Shown here piece by piece: positions 51,255 through 60,498 of a stretch of DNA of 64,000 nucleotides; the stretch's first letter is position 1, and each line of letters begins with the position of its first letter. Source of the DNA: Streptomyces celluloflavus (GTDB lineage: Bacteria > Actinomycetota > Actinomycetes > Streptomycetales > Streptomycetaceae). The notes below the pieces were generated by a model. It was not told where the DNA came from. It did not search any database and saw only the letters and a list, made by a program, of their open reading frames with translations. The stretch lies in the NCBI GenBank assembly GCA_000720995.1, contig JOEL01000010.1, positions 1-64,000 on the forward strand, given 5' to 3'. Both the position numbers and the translations under genes were made by a program.

Positions 51255-52517
51255 ATGACCGAGAGCTACCGCGGACGCGGCGACGAGATGCCCCAGGACA
51301 GGCCGTACGGTTACGGCCACGACGCCCGCCAGGGCGCTCCGAGCGGCGACCCGGCGTTCCCGCCGCCGCCTTCGTACGCGCCGCCGGCCCACCCGGTCGC
51401 GGCCGGTGACGGGGTCACGGTGTGGCCCGGCAATGGCGGCGCGGCGGGCGCGGCGCACGACGCGCACGGAGCTCATGGTGCGCACGGAGCTCATGGTGCG
51501 TACGGTGCGCCGGCCGCGCCCGGTGGCGGTGGCCAGGGCGGCGACGGCGCGTACGCCGGGTTCGCCGCGGCGGACCCGCAGATTCCCGAACCGCGTGAGC
51601 CGCGGCGCCGGGTGCGGCGGCCGGTGGCGCTGATCGCGGCGGTGGCGCTGGCCTCCGGGCTCATCGGCGGCGGCAGCGCCGCGCTGATCGCGGACGCCAC
51701 CCGGGCGCCGCAGAACTCCGTCTCCACCCCGCTCGTCAACGCAGGGCAGACCACCGGCGGCGGCGTCGCGGGCGTGGCCAAGGCGGTCAGCCCGGCCATA
51801 GTGGAGATCCAGGCGCAGGCGAACGGCGGCCAGTCCACCGGCTCCGGCGTGGTCATCAGCAGCGACGGCGAGATCATCACCAACAACCACGTGGTGGCCG
51901 GCGCGAGCACGGTGTCCGTCAGCTTCAGCGACGGCAGCAAGAAGACCGCGAAGGTCGTCGGCACCGACCCGGGCAAGGACCTGGCGCTGATCAAGGTCCA
52001 GAACGCCAAGGGCCTGACCGCCGCCTCGCTCGGCGACTCCAACAAGATCGCGGTCGGCGACCAGGTCGTGGCGATCGGCTCGCCCGAGGGCCTGACCGGC
52101 TCCGTCACCAGCGGTATCGTCTCCGCGCTCAACCGGGACGTCACCGTCCCCAAGAGCGGCGACCAGGGCGAGCAGGGCCAGGGTCAGGGCCAGGGGCCGG
52201 GCCAGGGCGGGGGCGGCGGCTGGCCGTTCGAGTTCGGCGGCAACCAGTACAACGGCGACACCGGCTCGTCCAAGACCACCTACAAGGCCATCCAGACCGA
52301 CGCCTCGCTCAACCCCGGCAACTCCGGCGGCGCGCTGATCAATATGCAGGGCCAGATCATCGGCATCAACTCCGCGATGTACTCGCCGAGTTCGGCGTCG
52401 AGCAGCACGGCCGGCAGCGTCGGCCTCGGCTTCGCCATCCCGATCAACACCGTCAAGGCCGACCTCAACTCGCTGCGCGGCGGCGGGAACGGCAGCGGCA
52501 GCGGCACCGGGGTCTGA
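51255..52517 (+). CDS. HtrA/DegP-like membrane-anchored serine protease
   Basis: A 420-residue trypsin-like protease. Residues 1-120 are a Pro/Gly/Ala-rich cytoplasmic region with AHG repeats, 124-147 a membrane helix, and the rest an extracytoplasmic protease with the triad His212 (TNNHVV), Asp242 (GKDLAL) and Ser357 (NPGNSGGAL). A GQG-rich insert (residues 303-322) interrupts the fold, and there is no PDZ domain, unlike classical HtrA. With the MprAB-like system downstream it parallels PepD-MprAB of mycobacteria in envelope stress response. Regulated through the phased repeats upstream, by inference. Confidence 0.92.
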   Translation: MTESYRGRGDEMPQDRPYGYGHDARQGAPSGDPAFPPPPSYAPPAHPVAAGDGVTVWPGNGGAAGAAHDAHGAHGAHGAHGAYGAPAAPGGGGQGGDGAYAGFAAADPQIPEPREPRRRVRRPVALIAAVALASGLIGGGSAALIADATRAPQNSVSTPLVNAGQTTGGGVAGVAKAVSPAIVEIQAQANGGQSTGSGVVISSDGEIITNNHVVAGASTVSVSFSDGSKKTAKVVGTDPGKDLALIKVQNAKGLTAASLGDSNKIAVGDQVVAIGSPEGLTGSVTSGIVSALNRDVTVPKSGDQGEQGQGQGQGPGQGGGGGWPFEFGGNQYNGDTGSSKTTYKAIQTDASLNPGNSGGALINMQGQIIGINSAMYSPSSASSSTAGSVGLGFAIPINTVKADLNSLRGGGNGSGSGTGV

Positions 52518-52661
52518 CCGGTCCGGTCCGGCGCCCGTGGCGCGGCCCCGCCCCCGGGGTCCGCGCCGCGCGCCCGGACCGCGGCCGTACCGGACCGCCG
52601 CGGCACCGCGGCGCCCGTACCCCGCGCACCACCCGTGACCCGTAAACCCTGGGAGGCCGGT

Positions 52662-52961
52662 ATGGCTCACAAGATCACCGTTCCGGTCCACCGCGCCCGC
52701 CGGGCGCTCGCCGCCGCCATCGGCCGGTGCGCGGGCGGCGAACGGCGCAGCGTGGCCCTGACCCCGGTACGGCACGACACCGCTCGCACCGGCCCCGCGG
52801 ACCTGGACCTGGCCCTAGGGGGCGCGACCGCCGCCCGGCCGGCCCCGGCGGCGGGCGGGGCGGTCGCGGGCCGCCGCCCCGCCGAGGTCGCCGCCGCGCC
52901 GCGCACCCGCCGCGGCACCCGCCGTGCGATGTCCGCCGGGTCCGGCGCCGTGCGAGGCTGA
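52662..52961 (+). CDS. Hypothetical basic Ala/Arg-rich protein
   Basis: A 99-residue protein beginning at ATG 52662 six bases after GGGAGG. The start HKITVPVHRARRALAAAIGR looks like an amphipathic helix; the remainder is low-complexity Ala/Arg/Gly. No family recognised and composition is close to what random GC-rich DNA gives, so it may not be real; the good ribosome site and position in a same-strand run support it. It lies between htrA and the two-component system. Confidence 0.45.
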   Translation: MAHKITVPVHRARRALAAAIGRCAGGERRSVALTPVRHDTARTGPADLDLALGGATAARPAPAAGGAVAGRRPAEVAAAPRTRRGTRRAMSAGSGAVRG

Positions 52962-53012
52962 AGGACGATTGCGTCAGCCGTTCCGTCATCCCACCCCGAG
53001 GTAGTCACGCAC

Positions 53013-53750
53013 ATGAGCCCCGCCGAGCACGGTGATCAGCCCGCCCGCATCCTGATCGTCGACGACGAGCCCGCGGTCCGTGAGGCGCTGCAGCGTTCGC
53101 TGGCGTTCGAGGGCTACGGGACCGAGCAGGCCGTCGACGGGCTGGACGCGGTCGAGAAGGTCGCCGCCTACCGCCCGGAGCTGATCGTGCTGGACGTCCT
53201 GATGCCCCGGATGGACGGGCTGACCGCCGCCCGGCGGCTGCGGTCGGGCGGGGTGACCGTACCGATCCTGATGCTGACCGCGCGCGACACCGTCGGCGAC
53301 CGGGTCACCGGACTGGACGCCGGCGCCGACGACTACCTCGTCAAACCCTTCGAGCTGGACGAGCTGCTGGCCCGTATCCGCGCACTGCTGCGCCGCAGCT
53401 CGTACGCGGCGGCGGCCGGTGCGCAGCCCGAGGAGGGCGAGTCGCTGGCCTTCGCCGATCTACGGATGGACCTGTCGACCCGCGAGGTCACCCGGGGCGG
53501 ACGGCAGGTCGAACTGACCCGTACCGAGTTCACCCTGCTGGAGATGTTCCTCGCCCACCCCCGCCAGGTCCTCACCCGTGAGCAGATCCTGAAGGCCGTC
53601 TGGGGCTTCGACTTCGAACCCACCTCCAACTCCCTCGATGTGTACGTGATGTACCTGCGCCGCAAGACGGAGGCGGGCGGCGAACCGCGCCTGGTGCACA
53701 CCGTGCGGGGGGTCGGCTACGTCCTGCGGGCCGACGGCGGCGCGGAATGA
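53013..53750 (+). CDS. OmpR-family response regulator, MprA-like
   Basis: A 245-residue response regulator: receiver with acidic pair in ILIVDDEP, phosphoacceptor Asp61 ([12 protein letters not shown]) and Lys in YLVKPFE, then a winged helix ([37 protein letters not shown]). Closest to mycobacterial MprA and TcrA types. Its stop overlaps the kinase start (ATGA). Likely regulates the htrA-like protease upstream through the 11-bp repeats, as MprA regulates pepD. The gene corresponds to SCO4156 by position. Confidence 0.94.
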   Translation: MSPAEHGDQPARILIVDDEPAVREALQRSLAFEGYGTEQAVDGLDAVEKVAAYRPELIVLDVLMPRMDGLTAARRLRSGGVTVPILMLTARDTVGDRVTGLDAGADDYLVKPFELDELLARIRALLRRSSYAAAAGAQPEEGESLAFADLRMDLSTREVTRGGRQVELTRTEFTLLEMFLAHPRQVLTREQILKAVWGFDFEPTSNSLDVYVMYLRRKTEAGGEPRLVHTVRGVGYVLRADGGAE

Positions 53751-55246
53751 GCGCCACGGCACCGCCCCAGGGGCACCCGTCCGGCGAGGGACTGACCGCG
53801 CGGGCCCGCCGCCGCTACCGCCGGATGCCGCTGCGCTCGCGGCTGGCGATGCTCACCGCGCTGGCGGTCGCCGTCGCGGTGGCCCTCTCGGCCGCCGCCT
53901 GCTGGCTGATCACCCGCGACCGGCTCACCGAACAGCTCGACACGACGCTGAGCACGGTCGAGGTGGACTCCGGGTACGTCCAGGCGCTCACCGCCAAGTG
54001 CACCGGCGCCGCCCCCAACGTGCGTTTCCAGCCCACCCCGTACACGGTCCAGCTGGTGTCGGCGACCGGCGGGTCGTGCACCGCGCCGGAGAAGTCGCGG
54101 ATCCCCCCGCAGCGTTCGGACGTGGCGGTCGCCGCCGGGCGGCTGGCCGATTCGGTGCACACCACCCGGGCCGACGACGGGACCGAGATGCGGGTGTCGA
54201 CCGTGCCCTACCACGGTGCGGTCACCGACGCGGCGGGCGGCCGGCTGGCGATCTCCGTCGCCGCGCCCATGGGCCAGGTCACCGAGCCGCTCGATCAGCT
54301 CGCCCTGGTACTGCTGATCGTCGCCGGGGTGGGGGTGCTGGGCGCCGCGACCGCCGGGCTGGGGGTCGCCCGCGCGGGCCTGCGGCCCGTCGACCGGCTG
54401 ACCGCCGCCGTCGAGCACGTCGCCCGTACCGAGGACCTGACCATCCGCATCCCCACGGAGGGCGAGGACGAGATCGTCCGGCTCTCCCGCTCCTTCAACG
54501 CCATGACCGCGGCGCTGGCCGCCTCCCGCGACCTCCAGCAGCAGCTGATCGCGGACGCCGGGCACGAGCTGCGGACGCCGCTGACGTCGCTGCGGACCAA
54601 CATCGATCTGCTGGTGCGCAGCGAACGGTCCGGCCGGCCGATCCCGGCCGCCGACAAGGAGGCGCTGCTGACCTCGGTGAAGGCGCAGATGGGCGAGCTG
54701 GCGGCGCTGATCGGCGACCTCCAGGAGCTGTCCAGGACACCGGAGGCGGGGCCCGGCAGCGGGGCGGCGGTACGGGTCGTGGCGCTGCACGACATCGTGG
54801 GCGCGGCCCTGGAGCGGGCCCGGCTGCGCGGCCCGGCGCTGACCGTCACCGCGACCCTCGACCCCTGGTACGTACGGGCCGAACCGGCCGCACTGGAGCG
54901 CGCGGTGGTCAATCTGCTGGACAACGCCGTGAAGTTCAGCCCGGCGGGCGGCACCGTCCTGGTCCGGCTGGCGGCCGGTGAGCTGACGGTCCGCGACCAC
55001 GGCCCCGGCATCCCGGAGGACGAACTGCCGCACGTCTTCGAGCGGTTCTGGCGCTCCCCGTCCGCGCGCAGCCTCCCCGGCAGCGGTCTGGGCCTGTCGA
55101 TCGTGGCCCGTACGGCGAAGCAGGCGGGCGGCGGCGTACGGCTGCGGTCCGCACCGGGCGGCGGCACCGAGGCGGTACTGACCCTGCCAGGTGCCCCGAC
55201 CCCACCACCGGATCTGCCGGGGAACGGCGCGGGGGAGAAGGCGTAG
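53747..55246 (+). CDS. Sensor histidine kinase, MprB-like
   Basis: A 499-residue membrane kinase: helix 1 (residues 33-55), an extracytoplasmic sensor of about 130 residues holding two Cys (85 and 111), helix 2 (184-210), HAMP (211-262), H-box with His273 ([13 protein letters not shown]), N-box [11 protein letters not shown], and G-boxes [11 protein letters not shown] and GSGLGLSIV. The two sensor Cys could form a disulfide and report on envelope folding. ATG 53747 overlaps the regulator stop by four bases. Partner of the MprA-like regulator; signal unknown. Confidence 0.94.
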   Translation: MSATAPPQGHPSGEGLTARARRRYRRMPLRSRLAMLTALAVAVAVALSAAACWLITRDRLTEQLDTTLSTVEVDSGYVQALTAKCTGAAPNVRFQPTPYTVQLVSATGGSCTAPEKSRIPPQRSDVAVAAGRLADSVHTTRADDGTEMRVSTVPYHGAVTDAAGGRLAISVAAPMGQVTEPLDQLALVLLIVAGVGVLGAATAGLGVARAGLRPVDRLTAAVEHVARTEDLTIRIPTEGEDEIVRLSRSFNAMTAALAASRDLQQQLIADAGHELRTPLTSLRTNIDLLVRSERSGRPIPAADKEALLTSVKAQMGELAALIGDLQELSRTPEAGPGSGAAVRVVALHDIVGAALERARLRGPALTVTATLDPWYVRAEPAALERAVVNLLDNAVKFSPAGGTVLVRLAAGELTVRDHGPGIPEDELPHVFERFWRSPSARSLPGSGLGLSIVARTAKQAGGGVRLRSAPGGGTEAVLTLPGAPTPPPDLPGNGAGEKA

Positions 55247-55383
55247 CGGTGCCTGGCCTCGGCCTGCGGCTCACCCCGCCCGGACCCAGCCGAGCTGGCC
55301 GTCCTGCGAGCGGCCGTCGAGCGCTGGTTCACGGTCTGAGCAGCCGCCCGTGTCGCCGGCCCCTCTGAAGCCCGGTGACGCCT

Positions 55384-55414
55384 GCGCCGCCCCGGACGGT
55401 GCCCGGGGCGGCGC
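55384..55414. terminator. Bidirectional terminator between kinase and TetR genes
   Basis: 12-bp perfect stem GCGCCGCCCCGG / CCGGGGCGGCGC with a 7-base loop, 12 bases before the end of the convergent TetR gene. Confidence 0.85.
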
Positions 55415-55426
55415 GGGCGTCCACGG

Positions 55427-56119
55427 TCACGGTCCGGGGGTCGCGGGGGCGAGCCAGAGGCCGGTGAGCGCGTCGATGAGGCCGGTCGCGCATGCGTCCC
55501 AGCCGGGCCGTGCGGGGTGGGTGCCGTCGGCGAGCGCGCGTTCGCGTTCGGCGAGCGTATGGACCAGCGTGAGGCGCGCCATGTCGCCGCGTTCGAGCCG
55601 TACCGGCGGCGGCAGACCGGGCAGGCAGTTGTTGAGCCCTTCGAGGGCGCGCTGCACCGACGGCCCGAACGCCTCGTCGATCATCAGCTCGCGGAGCACC
55701 GGATCGGCCATCAGCTGGGCGCCGAACCGCGCGTACCAGGTGGGGCTGCCCAGCTCGGCCAGGTGCTGGATGCCGGGGCGCACCAGGCAGGCCACCCAGT
55801 CCCGTACCCGGTGCGAGTCCCCGGTCTCGGCCAGCATCCGCTCGCGCAGGGTGTCGATCCGCCCGGCGTGCCTGCGGACGACGGCCCGCAGCAGATCGGT
55901 CTTGGTGCCGAAGTGGTAGCCGACAGCGGCGTTGTTGCCCTGTCCGGCGGCCTCGCTGATCTGGCGGTTCGACACGGCGAACACACCGTGCTCGGCGAAC
56001 ATCCGCTCCGCCACCGCGAGGATCGTCTCCCGGGTCCCTTCGGAGCGGGGGGACCGGGCGGAGCGGACGGTGCGGACCGTTCGGACGGACTGGGCGGCCT
56101 TCCCCTCCACCGTCACCAC
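55427..56119 (-). CDS. TetR-family regulator in operon with P450
   Basis: A 230-residue TetR regulator with DNA-binding part TRETILAVAERMFAEHGVFA, VSNRQISEAAGQGNNAAVGY, FGTKTDLLRAVVRR and a C-terminal domain with LGSPTWYARFGAQLMADPVL. The first 25 residues are Ser/Arg/Val repeats. GTG 56119 overlaps the end of the P450 gene by seven bases, so it is translated after it. Second gene of a P450-TetR operon; probably an autoregulator that responds to the P450 substrate or product. Confidence 0.9.
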   Translation of the reverse strand: MVTVEGKAAQSVRTVRTVRSARSPRSEGTRETILAVAERMFAEHGVFAVSNRQISEAAGQGNNAAVGYHFGTKTDLLRAVVRRHAGRIDTLRERMLAETGDSHRVRDWVACLVRPGIQHLAELGSPTWYARFGAQLMADPVLRELMIDEAFGPSVQRALEGLNNCLPGLPPPVRLERGDMARLTLVHTLAERERALADGTHPARPGWDACATGLIDALTGLWLAPATPGP

Positions 56120-57330
56120 CTGACCGGGACTTCACGGAGGCCGCCGACGAGCAGCCCTTCGATGCGGCGCAACTCCGGTACGGGGACGGCGAGTTCCAGA
56201 GTGGGCAGACGGCGCAGCAGCACGTCCAGCACGGTCTGGAGCTCCGTGCGGGCGAGGGACTGGCCGAGGCAGGAGTGCGGTCCGGTGCCGAAGGACAGAT
56301 GCGGGTTGGGGCTGCGGTCCAGGCGCATACCGCCGGCGCCCTCGAAGGCGCCCTCGTCGCGGTTGGCGGCGGCCATGCTGCACACCACCGTGGTGCCGCG
56401 GGGCAGTACGGTGCCGGCCACCTCGATGTCCTCGGTCACGTAACGGGGCATACCGAACCCGGGGTTGGCGTCGAACCGCAGGACCTCCTCCACCGCCGTA
56501 CGCACCAGCGAGCGGTCGGCGACCAGCCGCTCCCACCGCCGGCGGTCGGCCAGCAGCAGCGCCACCATCTTGCCGATCATGTTCGCGGTCGTCTCGTGCC
56601 CCGCGATCAGCAGTGCCTGGCCGGTGGCGATCAGTTCGGTGTCCGTGAGGCGCCCGCCGTCGGCATCGGTCGCGGTGAGCAGCGAGCTGAGCAGATCCTC
56701 ACCCGGTTCGGCGCGCTTCATGTCGAGATGCGCGGCCAGGTACGCGTGGAACTCCGCCTGGGCCGTCTCTATCTCGCCCTGCCCGTACCGGGTGAGGTTC
56801 AGCAGCATGTCCGACCAGCGGGCGAACCTGTCCCGGTCGGTGTCGGGGACGCCGAGCAGATCGCAGATCACCCAGACCGGCAGCGGGAAGCCGACGCTCG
56901 CCTTCAGATCGGCCGGCCCGCCGCGCTCGACCATGTCGTCGACCAGCCGCTCGGCCATCGCCTCCATCCCCGGCCGCAGCGCGGTCATCCGCTTGACCGT
57001 GAACCACTTGGTCAGCATCCGCCGCCAGCGCTGCTGACCGGCGCCGTTGAGGGACGCGGCCATCGAGTCGTTGAACACCCCGCCGGTCTCGTTGGCGGAG
57101 ATCCGGGCGGCGTCGTCCGCGTCCAGCCGGCGGGTGCACCGGGGATCGGACAGGACCTGCTTGACATCGTCGTAGCGGGTGAGCAGCGACGCGCCGTCAC
57201 CGCTGGGCAGTACCACCGGTGCCACCGGACACCTGTCCCGCAACTCCGCCCATTCCGCGGGAGGTTCCAACGCCCCCTCGACCGGCAGCGGATAGGTCGG
57301 CGTACGTCCGCCGTCTTCCTGGCTCACCAC
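56113..57330 (-). CDS. Cytochrome P450 (bacterial CYP105/107-like)
   Basis: A 405-residue soluble P450. I-helix AGHETTANMIG, K-helix EEVLR, and haem loop FGTGPHSCLGQSLAR with the Cys ligand are intact; MPRYVTEDIEVAGT and the I-helix Thr are as usual. Works with ferredoxin partners; none is encoded here. Substrate not predictable, and with no biosynthetic genes around, xenobiotic or housekeeping oxidation is as likely as natural-product tailoring. I start at GTG 57330 (next GTG is directly after it) because GGGGAGACA precedes it. Coupled to the downstream TetR gene. Confidence 0.93.
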   Translation of the reverse strand: MVSQEDGGRTPTYPLPVEGALEPPAEWAELRDRCPVAPVVLPSGDGASLLTRYDDVKQVLSDPRCTRRLDADDAARISANETGGVFNDSMAASLNGAGQQRWRRMLTKWFTVKRMTALRPGMEAMAERLVDDMVERGGPADLKASVGFPLPVWVICDLLGVPDTDRDRFARWSDMLLNLTRYGQGEIETAQAEFHAYLAAHLDMKRAEPGEDLLSSLLTATDADGGRLTDTELIATGQALLIAGHETTANMIGKMVALLLADRRRWERLVADRSLVRTAVEEVLRFDANPGFGMPRYVTEDIEVAGTVLPRGTTVVCSMAAANRDEGAFEGAGGMRLDRSPNPHLSFGTGPHSCLGQSLARTELQTVLDVLLRRLPTLELAVPVPELRRIEGLLVGGLREVPVRW

Positions 57331-57377
57331 TGTCTCCCCTCTCCTGGCTGTCCTCAGTGAACGCGGCCCGCTCGGGC

Positions 57378-57395
57378 AAGTCAATCAGCTGACTT
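57378..57395 (-). promoter_or_regulatory. Putative operator of the P450-TetR operon
   Basis: AAGTCA-N6-TGACTT, perfect 6-bp arms, 48 bases upstream of the P450 start and overlapping the stop of the preceding gene. A-T content is well above the surrounding sequence. Confidence 0.6.
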
Positions 57396-58824
57396 AAGGA
57401 GAGTTCTCCCCGAACGGCAGCTGTGAGCCCGACAGTTCGGCGCGGATACCGTCCCGTTCGACGTGGATACCGCGCAGCCGGACGTCACCGGGCGTCTTCG
57501 GCAGCTGGAAGGAGAACGACAGCTGGTCGGCGATCTGGGGCTTGGTCAGCTCGGTCAGCGCGCCCAGCACCTTCGGGTCGATGCCGACCTTCGCCAGCAG
57601 CCACGGGTGGTCGACCACCACATCGACCAGGTTGACCTTCATCAACTCGGCGATGAAGCACGGCGATCCGGTCAGCTCGTGCAGCTTCTCCTCGCTGTGC
57701 AGCGCCGCCTGGACGTACTGCTCCGGGATGCCGATCCGGTCCGCGATGGCCGGGATGCTCAGCATTGCCTTGATCTTGGCCGCCTCGTGGGCGACCCGGT
57801 CGGCGGCCTTGCGGGTGAGCCGCAGGCCCTCCTCCTCGCCGGTGCCGGGACGGTAGACGGCGACATCGCCGATGTCCAGGCGCATCCGGCTGATCTCGGT
57901 GGCGATTCCCCGGTCCCCCGACCGCTGAATGCGCGCCTCGGCCCGTACGCGCAAGGTGTGCCCGGCGAGCGGCAGTTGGCCGACGGCGCGGATCCGGTCG
58001 GTGCCCAGTGCGCTGAACTTGACCTGAGAGGCGCCGAGTTCGCGGTTCATATCGTCGAAGGCGAGCAGCACGCTGCCGCGCATGGTGCCGATCGTGGCGC
58101 CCTTGACGGCGGTCGGCAGCTCGCCGTCGATCCGCACATCGTCCGCCGTCACCTCGGCCTTCGCCAGGGTGACCCGGTCGGCCGCCACATGGGGGACGAT
58201 CACGCGCACCTGGTCCAGGCGCTTGCCGAGGACCTGGGTGAGGAAGGGGAATCCCTTGATGTCGACTTCCGGCCGGGCCGTCAGATGCAGCGCTTCCTTG
58301 ATTTTCTCCTCGGCCTTGTTCTGCGCGTACAGGACGGCGAACCGGTCGGTGACGGTGAGGAGCGCCGCGCACACCAGGACGGCGACCAGCAGCTTGGCGG
58401 TGAGCGGTACGGCGGCGAAGCGGCTGATGCCGCGCTTCGCCCGGCGGTGGTCCGGCGCCTGCCATGCCTCCTCGTCGGCACCGTCATCGTCCGAGCGCAG
58501 CCCCAGGCCCAGGGGATCGTCGCTGTCGTCCCGTTCGTTGAGGTACGTACGGCGGAAGGGGGCGGGAGCGGGAGCGGGGACGGGCTCGGGGTCGGGGACC
58601 GGCTCGGGGTCCGCGAGGGCGGCCAACTCCGCGTAGGGGTTGGGTATTTCGCGGGAGGTGGCCTGGGGGTCCTGGTGCGCTTCGGTGCCGCGGTGTGCGC
58701 CGTCCGGAGGGGGCGGGGCGGGGGAGTGGGGGGAGCCTGCGGAGTGGGGGGAGTGGTGTGCCGTGGGGGTTGAGGCGGAAGGTGAGCATGATGAAGGTAT
58801 GCGTGTGGGGGTTCGCATCCGCAC
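57394..58824 (-). CDS. DUF2993 protein with long Pro-rich cytoplasmic N-terminus
   Basis: A protein of up to 476 residues. Residues 1-135 are low-complexity (Ser/Pro/His, then PDPEPVPAPAPAP), 140-162 a membrane helix, and the rest an extracytoplasmic DUF2993 domain with TDRFAVLYAQNKAEEKIKEA and VDIKGFPFLTQVLGKRL, nearly the same signature as the shorter paralogue at 39.2-39.9 kb. It lacks a strong ribosome site and the real start may lie inside the disordered part. Relatives bind lipids in the envelope. Followed directly by the P450 operon on the same strand. Confidence 0.85.
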   Translation of the reverse strand: MRMRTPTRIPSSCSPSASTPTAHHSPHSAGSPHSPAPPPPDGAHRGTEAHQDPQATSREIPNPYAELAALADPEPVPDPEPVPAPAPAPFRRTYLNERDDSDDPLGLGLRSDDDGADEEAWQAPDHRRAKRGISRFAAVPLTAKLLVAVLVCAALLTVTDRFAVLYAQNKAEEKIKEALHLTARPEVDIKGFPFLTQVLGKRLDQVRVIVPHVAADRVTLAKAEVTADDVRIDGELPTAVKGATIGTMRGSVLLAFDDMNRELGASQVKFSALGTDRIRAVGQLPLAGHTLRVRAEARIQRSGDRGIATEISRMRLDIGDVAVYRPGTGEEEGLRLTRKAADRVAHEAAKIKAMLSIPAIADRIGIPEQYVQAALHSEEKLHELTGSPCFIAELMKVNLVDVVVDHPWLLAKVGIDPKVLGALTELTKPQIADQLSFSFQLPKTPGDVRLRGIHVERDGIRAELSGSQLPFGENSP

Positions 58825-58857
58825 ATCCCACCATGGGCCGGTCCCTCGAACGCAAGT

Positions 58858-58872
58858 CTTACCAGTGGTAAG
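58858..58872. promoter_or_regulatory. Palindrome CTTACCA-G-TGGTAAG
   Basis: Perfect 7-1-7 palindrome 34 bases before the DUF2993 start; looks like a dimeric repressor site. No regulator can be assigned. Confidence 0.65.
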
Positions 58873-58908
58873 TGAGGTACGCGAAGGTTGTCCGGCCGGC
58901 CCGGCGAC

Positions 58909-58949
58909 AACGTGTCAGGCGGTGGAAAGAAACGTGTCACACCGTGGAA
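58909..58949. repeat. 19-bp direct repeat with 22-bp period
   Basis: AACGTGTCAGGCGGTGGAA and AACGTGTCACACCGTGGAA, 16 of 19 bases identical, two helical turns apart. Possible activator site for the SDR gene. Confidence 0.7.
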
Positions 58950-59197
58950 TGAGCACCACCGACCCGGCGTTGAACCAGACTCCCTTCGTACCGTCCGACT
59001 TCGCTCGTATCACCTGACACACCTGGCATCAGCTGCCATTGCTTGACGGGGCCTCTGCTGTCCGGCACCGCTCGTACCGTCAGGTGCCGCTCGGTTCCGT
59101 CCGTCGCGCTTCGGTTCCGTCCGGCGCCGGACCCACCGTCCACCGCTCGTCCTTGATCCACCGCTCGTCCACCACCCGCCGGAAGAAGGCTTCTGCT

Positions 59198-60070
59198 GTG
59201 AAGATCGCCCCCACCATCGTGGTAACCGGAGCAACCGGCAATATCGGCCGGAGCCTTGTCGGCCGACTCCTCGCGGAGGGTGCGGCGGTCCGCGCGCTGA
59301 CCCGTGATCCGGCGCGCGCCGGCCTGCCGGACGGAGTCGAGACGCTGCGCGCGGATCTGACCGACGAGGCGTCGCTCGAACCGCTGCTGGCCGGTGCCGA
59401 CGCCCTCTTCCTCAACCTCGCGGCCGGTGGCGGCCAGGCCGCGGCGGCGGTGACCGGCGCCGCGGTGCGGGCCGGGATCCGCCGGATCGTCCTGAACTCG
59501 TCGAGCTCGGTGACCGACACCCCGGCCGACGAGGAGAACCACATCGCCCGGATGCACGCCGGCGTGGAGCGCGCCGTACGCGACTCCGGCCTGGAGTGGA
59601 CCTTCGTACGCGGCGCCAACTACGCCACCAACACCCTCGCCTGGGCCCCCTCGATCCGCGAGTCCGGCGTGGTCCGCGAGGCGCACCCGGACGCGGGCGG
59701 TGTGCCCGTGCACGAGGGCGACCTCGCGGACGTCGCCGCCGTCGCCCTGCTGGACCGCACCGGCGCCCACCTGAGCCGGGCCTATGTCGTCACGGGCCCG
59801 GAGCAGAAGACGATGGCCGAGCAGGTCGCCGAGATCGGGCAGGCGATCGGGCGCCCGACGCGGGTCGAGCGGATCTCCGAGGAGGCGGCCGCGGAGGCGA
59901 TGGCGCGGCCGGGCTTCCCCAAGGAGGCCGCGCTGGAACTCGTCCGCCTCTTCGGCCGGTCGGTCGGCGCGCCCCTCTTCCCGGTCTCGGACGCCGTCGA
60001 GAAGGTCACCGGCCATCCGGCCCGGACGTTCGCCCAGTGGGCGCGGGAGCACGCCGCCGATTTCTCCTGA
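59198..60070 (+). CDS. NmrA-like NAD(P)-binding SDR protein
   Basis: A 290-residue atypical short-chain dehydrogenase. Rossmann motif VTGATGNIGRSLVGRLLAEG, then VRALTRDPARAGLPDGVE and LNSSSSVTDT; the strict YxxxK catalytic pair is not evident, typical for NmrA-like proteins, which may act as NADP sensors or reductases. LEWTFVRGANYATNTLAW is a family-conserved stretch. GTG 59198 has GAAGAAGG eight bases before it. No linked regulator is encoded nearby. Confidence 0.88.
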   Translation: MKIAPTIVVTGATGNIGRSLVGRLLAEGAAVRALTRDPARAGLPDGVETLRADLTDEASLEPLLAGADALFLNLAAGGGQAAAAVTGAAVRAGIRRIVLNSSSSVTDTPADEENHIARMHAGVERAVRDSGLEWTFVRGANYATNTLAWAPSIRESGVVREAHPDAGGVPVHEGDLADVAAVALLDRTGAHLSRAYVVTGPEQKTMAEQVAEIGQAIGRPTRVERISEEAAAEAMARPGFPKEAALELVRLFGRSVGAPLFPVSDAVEKVTGHPARTFAQWAREHAADFS

Positions 60071-60161
60071 CCGGCACGGGAACGGGTACGGGCACGGGAA
60101 CGGAGCGTCCGGGGGGTGCCCGGTCAGGAGAACGCGGCCGCCGTTCCCGCTCCGCAGCACT

Positions 60162-60197
60162 GCGCCCCGCCGCCTGCTCCGGCAGGTGGCGGGGCGC
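60162..60197. terminator. Terminator between SDR and small hypothetical gene
   Basis: 15-bp stem GCGCCCCGCCGCCTG / CAGGTGGCGGGGCGC with one G-T pair and a 6-base loop, between convergent genes. Confidence 0.85.
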
Positions 60198-60218
60198 TTC
60201 GTCGGGACTCGTCGGGAC

Positions 60219-60407
60219 TCAGTCGGTCGCGTTCGCCGGCTGCCGCTGGACGGCGGTGACCCAGGCCGCGAGCAGTGCCTCGTACTCGGCTTGCTCGTCC
60301 GGTGAGAGGGGGCGGCCCGCGCGTTCGGCCATGAAGTCCCTGATCGCGCAGTTGGCGCTGGCGACAGACCAGCCCAAAGCCGGACCAGAGGTCATAGGTG
60401 GGCACAT
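60219..60407 (-). CDS. Conserved small hypothetical protein
   Basis: A 62-residue protein (PPMTSGPALGWSVASANCAI, then a helical end PDEQAEYEALLAAWVTAVQR). ATG 60407 is seven bases after a -10-like TAACAT, so probably leaderless; a longer ORF from 60458 is unlikely. I have seen proteins of this type in Streptomyces without known function. One Cys, no membrane segment. Confidence 0.65.
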   Translation of the reverse strand: MCPPMTSGPALGWSVASANCAIRDFMAERAGRPLSPDEQAEYEALLAAWVTAVQRQPANATD

Positions 60408-60498
60408 GCCACCGATGTTAAGGGCAAAGGGTGACAGTGCGCTCCCGATATCCCACAAGAGCCGCCCCGCCTCCGTCCCACGGCAGTCGCTTCTCCTC

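Larger units (their letters stand above)
58825..59197. other. Divergent regulatory region, no gene
   Basis: 373 bases between the DUF2993 and SDR genes. It holds a palindrome (58858-58872), a 19-bp direct repeat (58909-58949) and a 22-codon ORF at 58949 without a ribosome site that I do not accept as a gene. Confidence 0.6.

Noticed and set aside
55250-55330. Protein-like tail ELAVLRAAVERWFTV after the kinase gene
   Set aside because: Only about 20 codons in frame and no start; could be a relic of a lost gene but cannot be supported.
55427-58824. P450-TetR plus neighbours as a natural-product cluster
   Set aside because: No synthase, ligase or tailoring partners within reach; a lone P450 operon is common.
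58949-59017. 22-codon ORF (MSTTDPALNQTPF...) upstream of the SDR gene
   Set aside because: No ribosome site or -10 at leaderless distance, and it lies inside the direct-repeat region.
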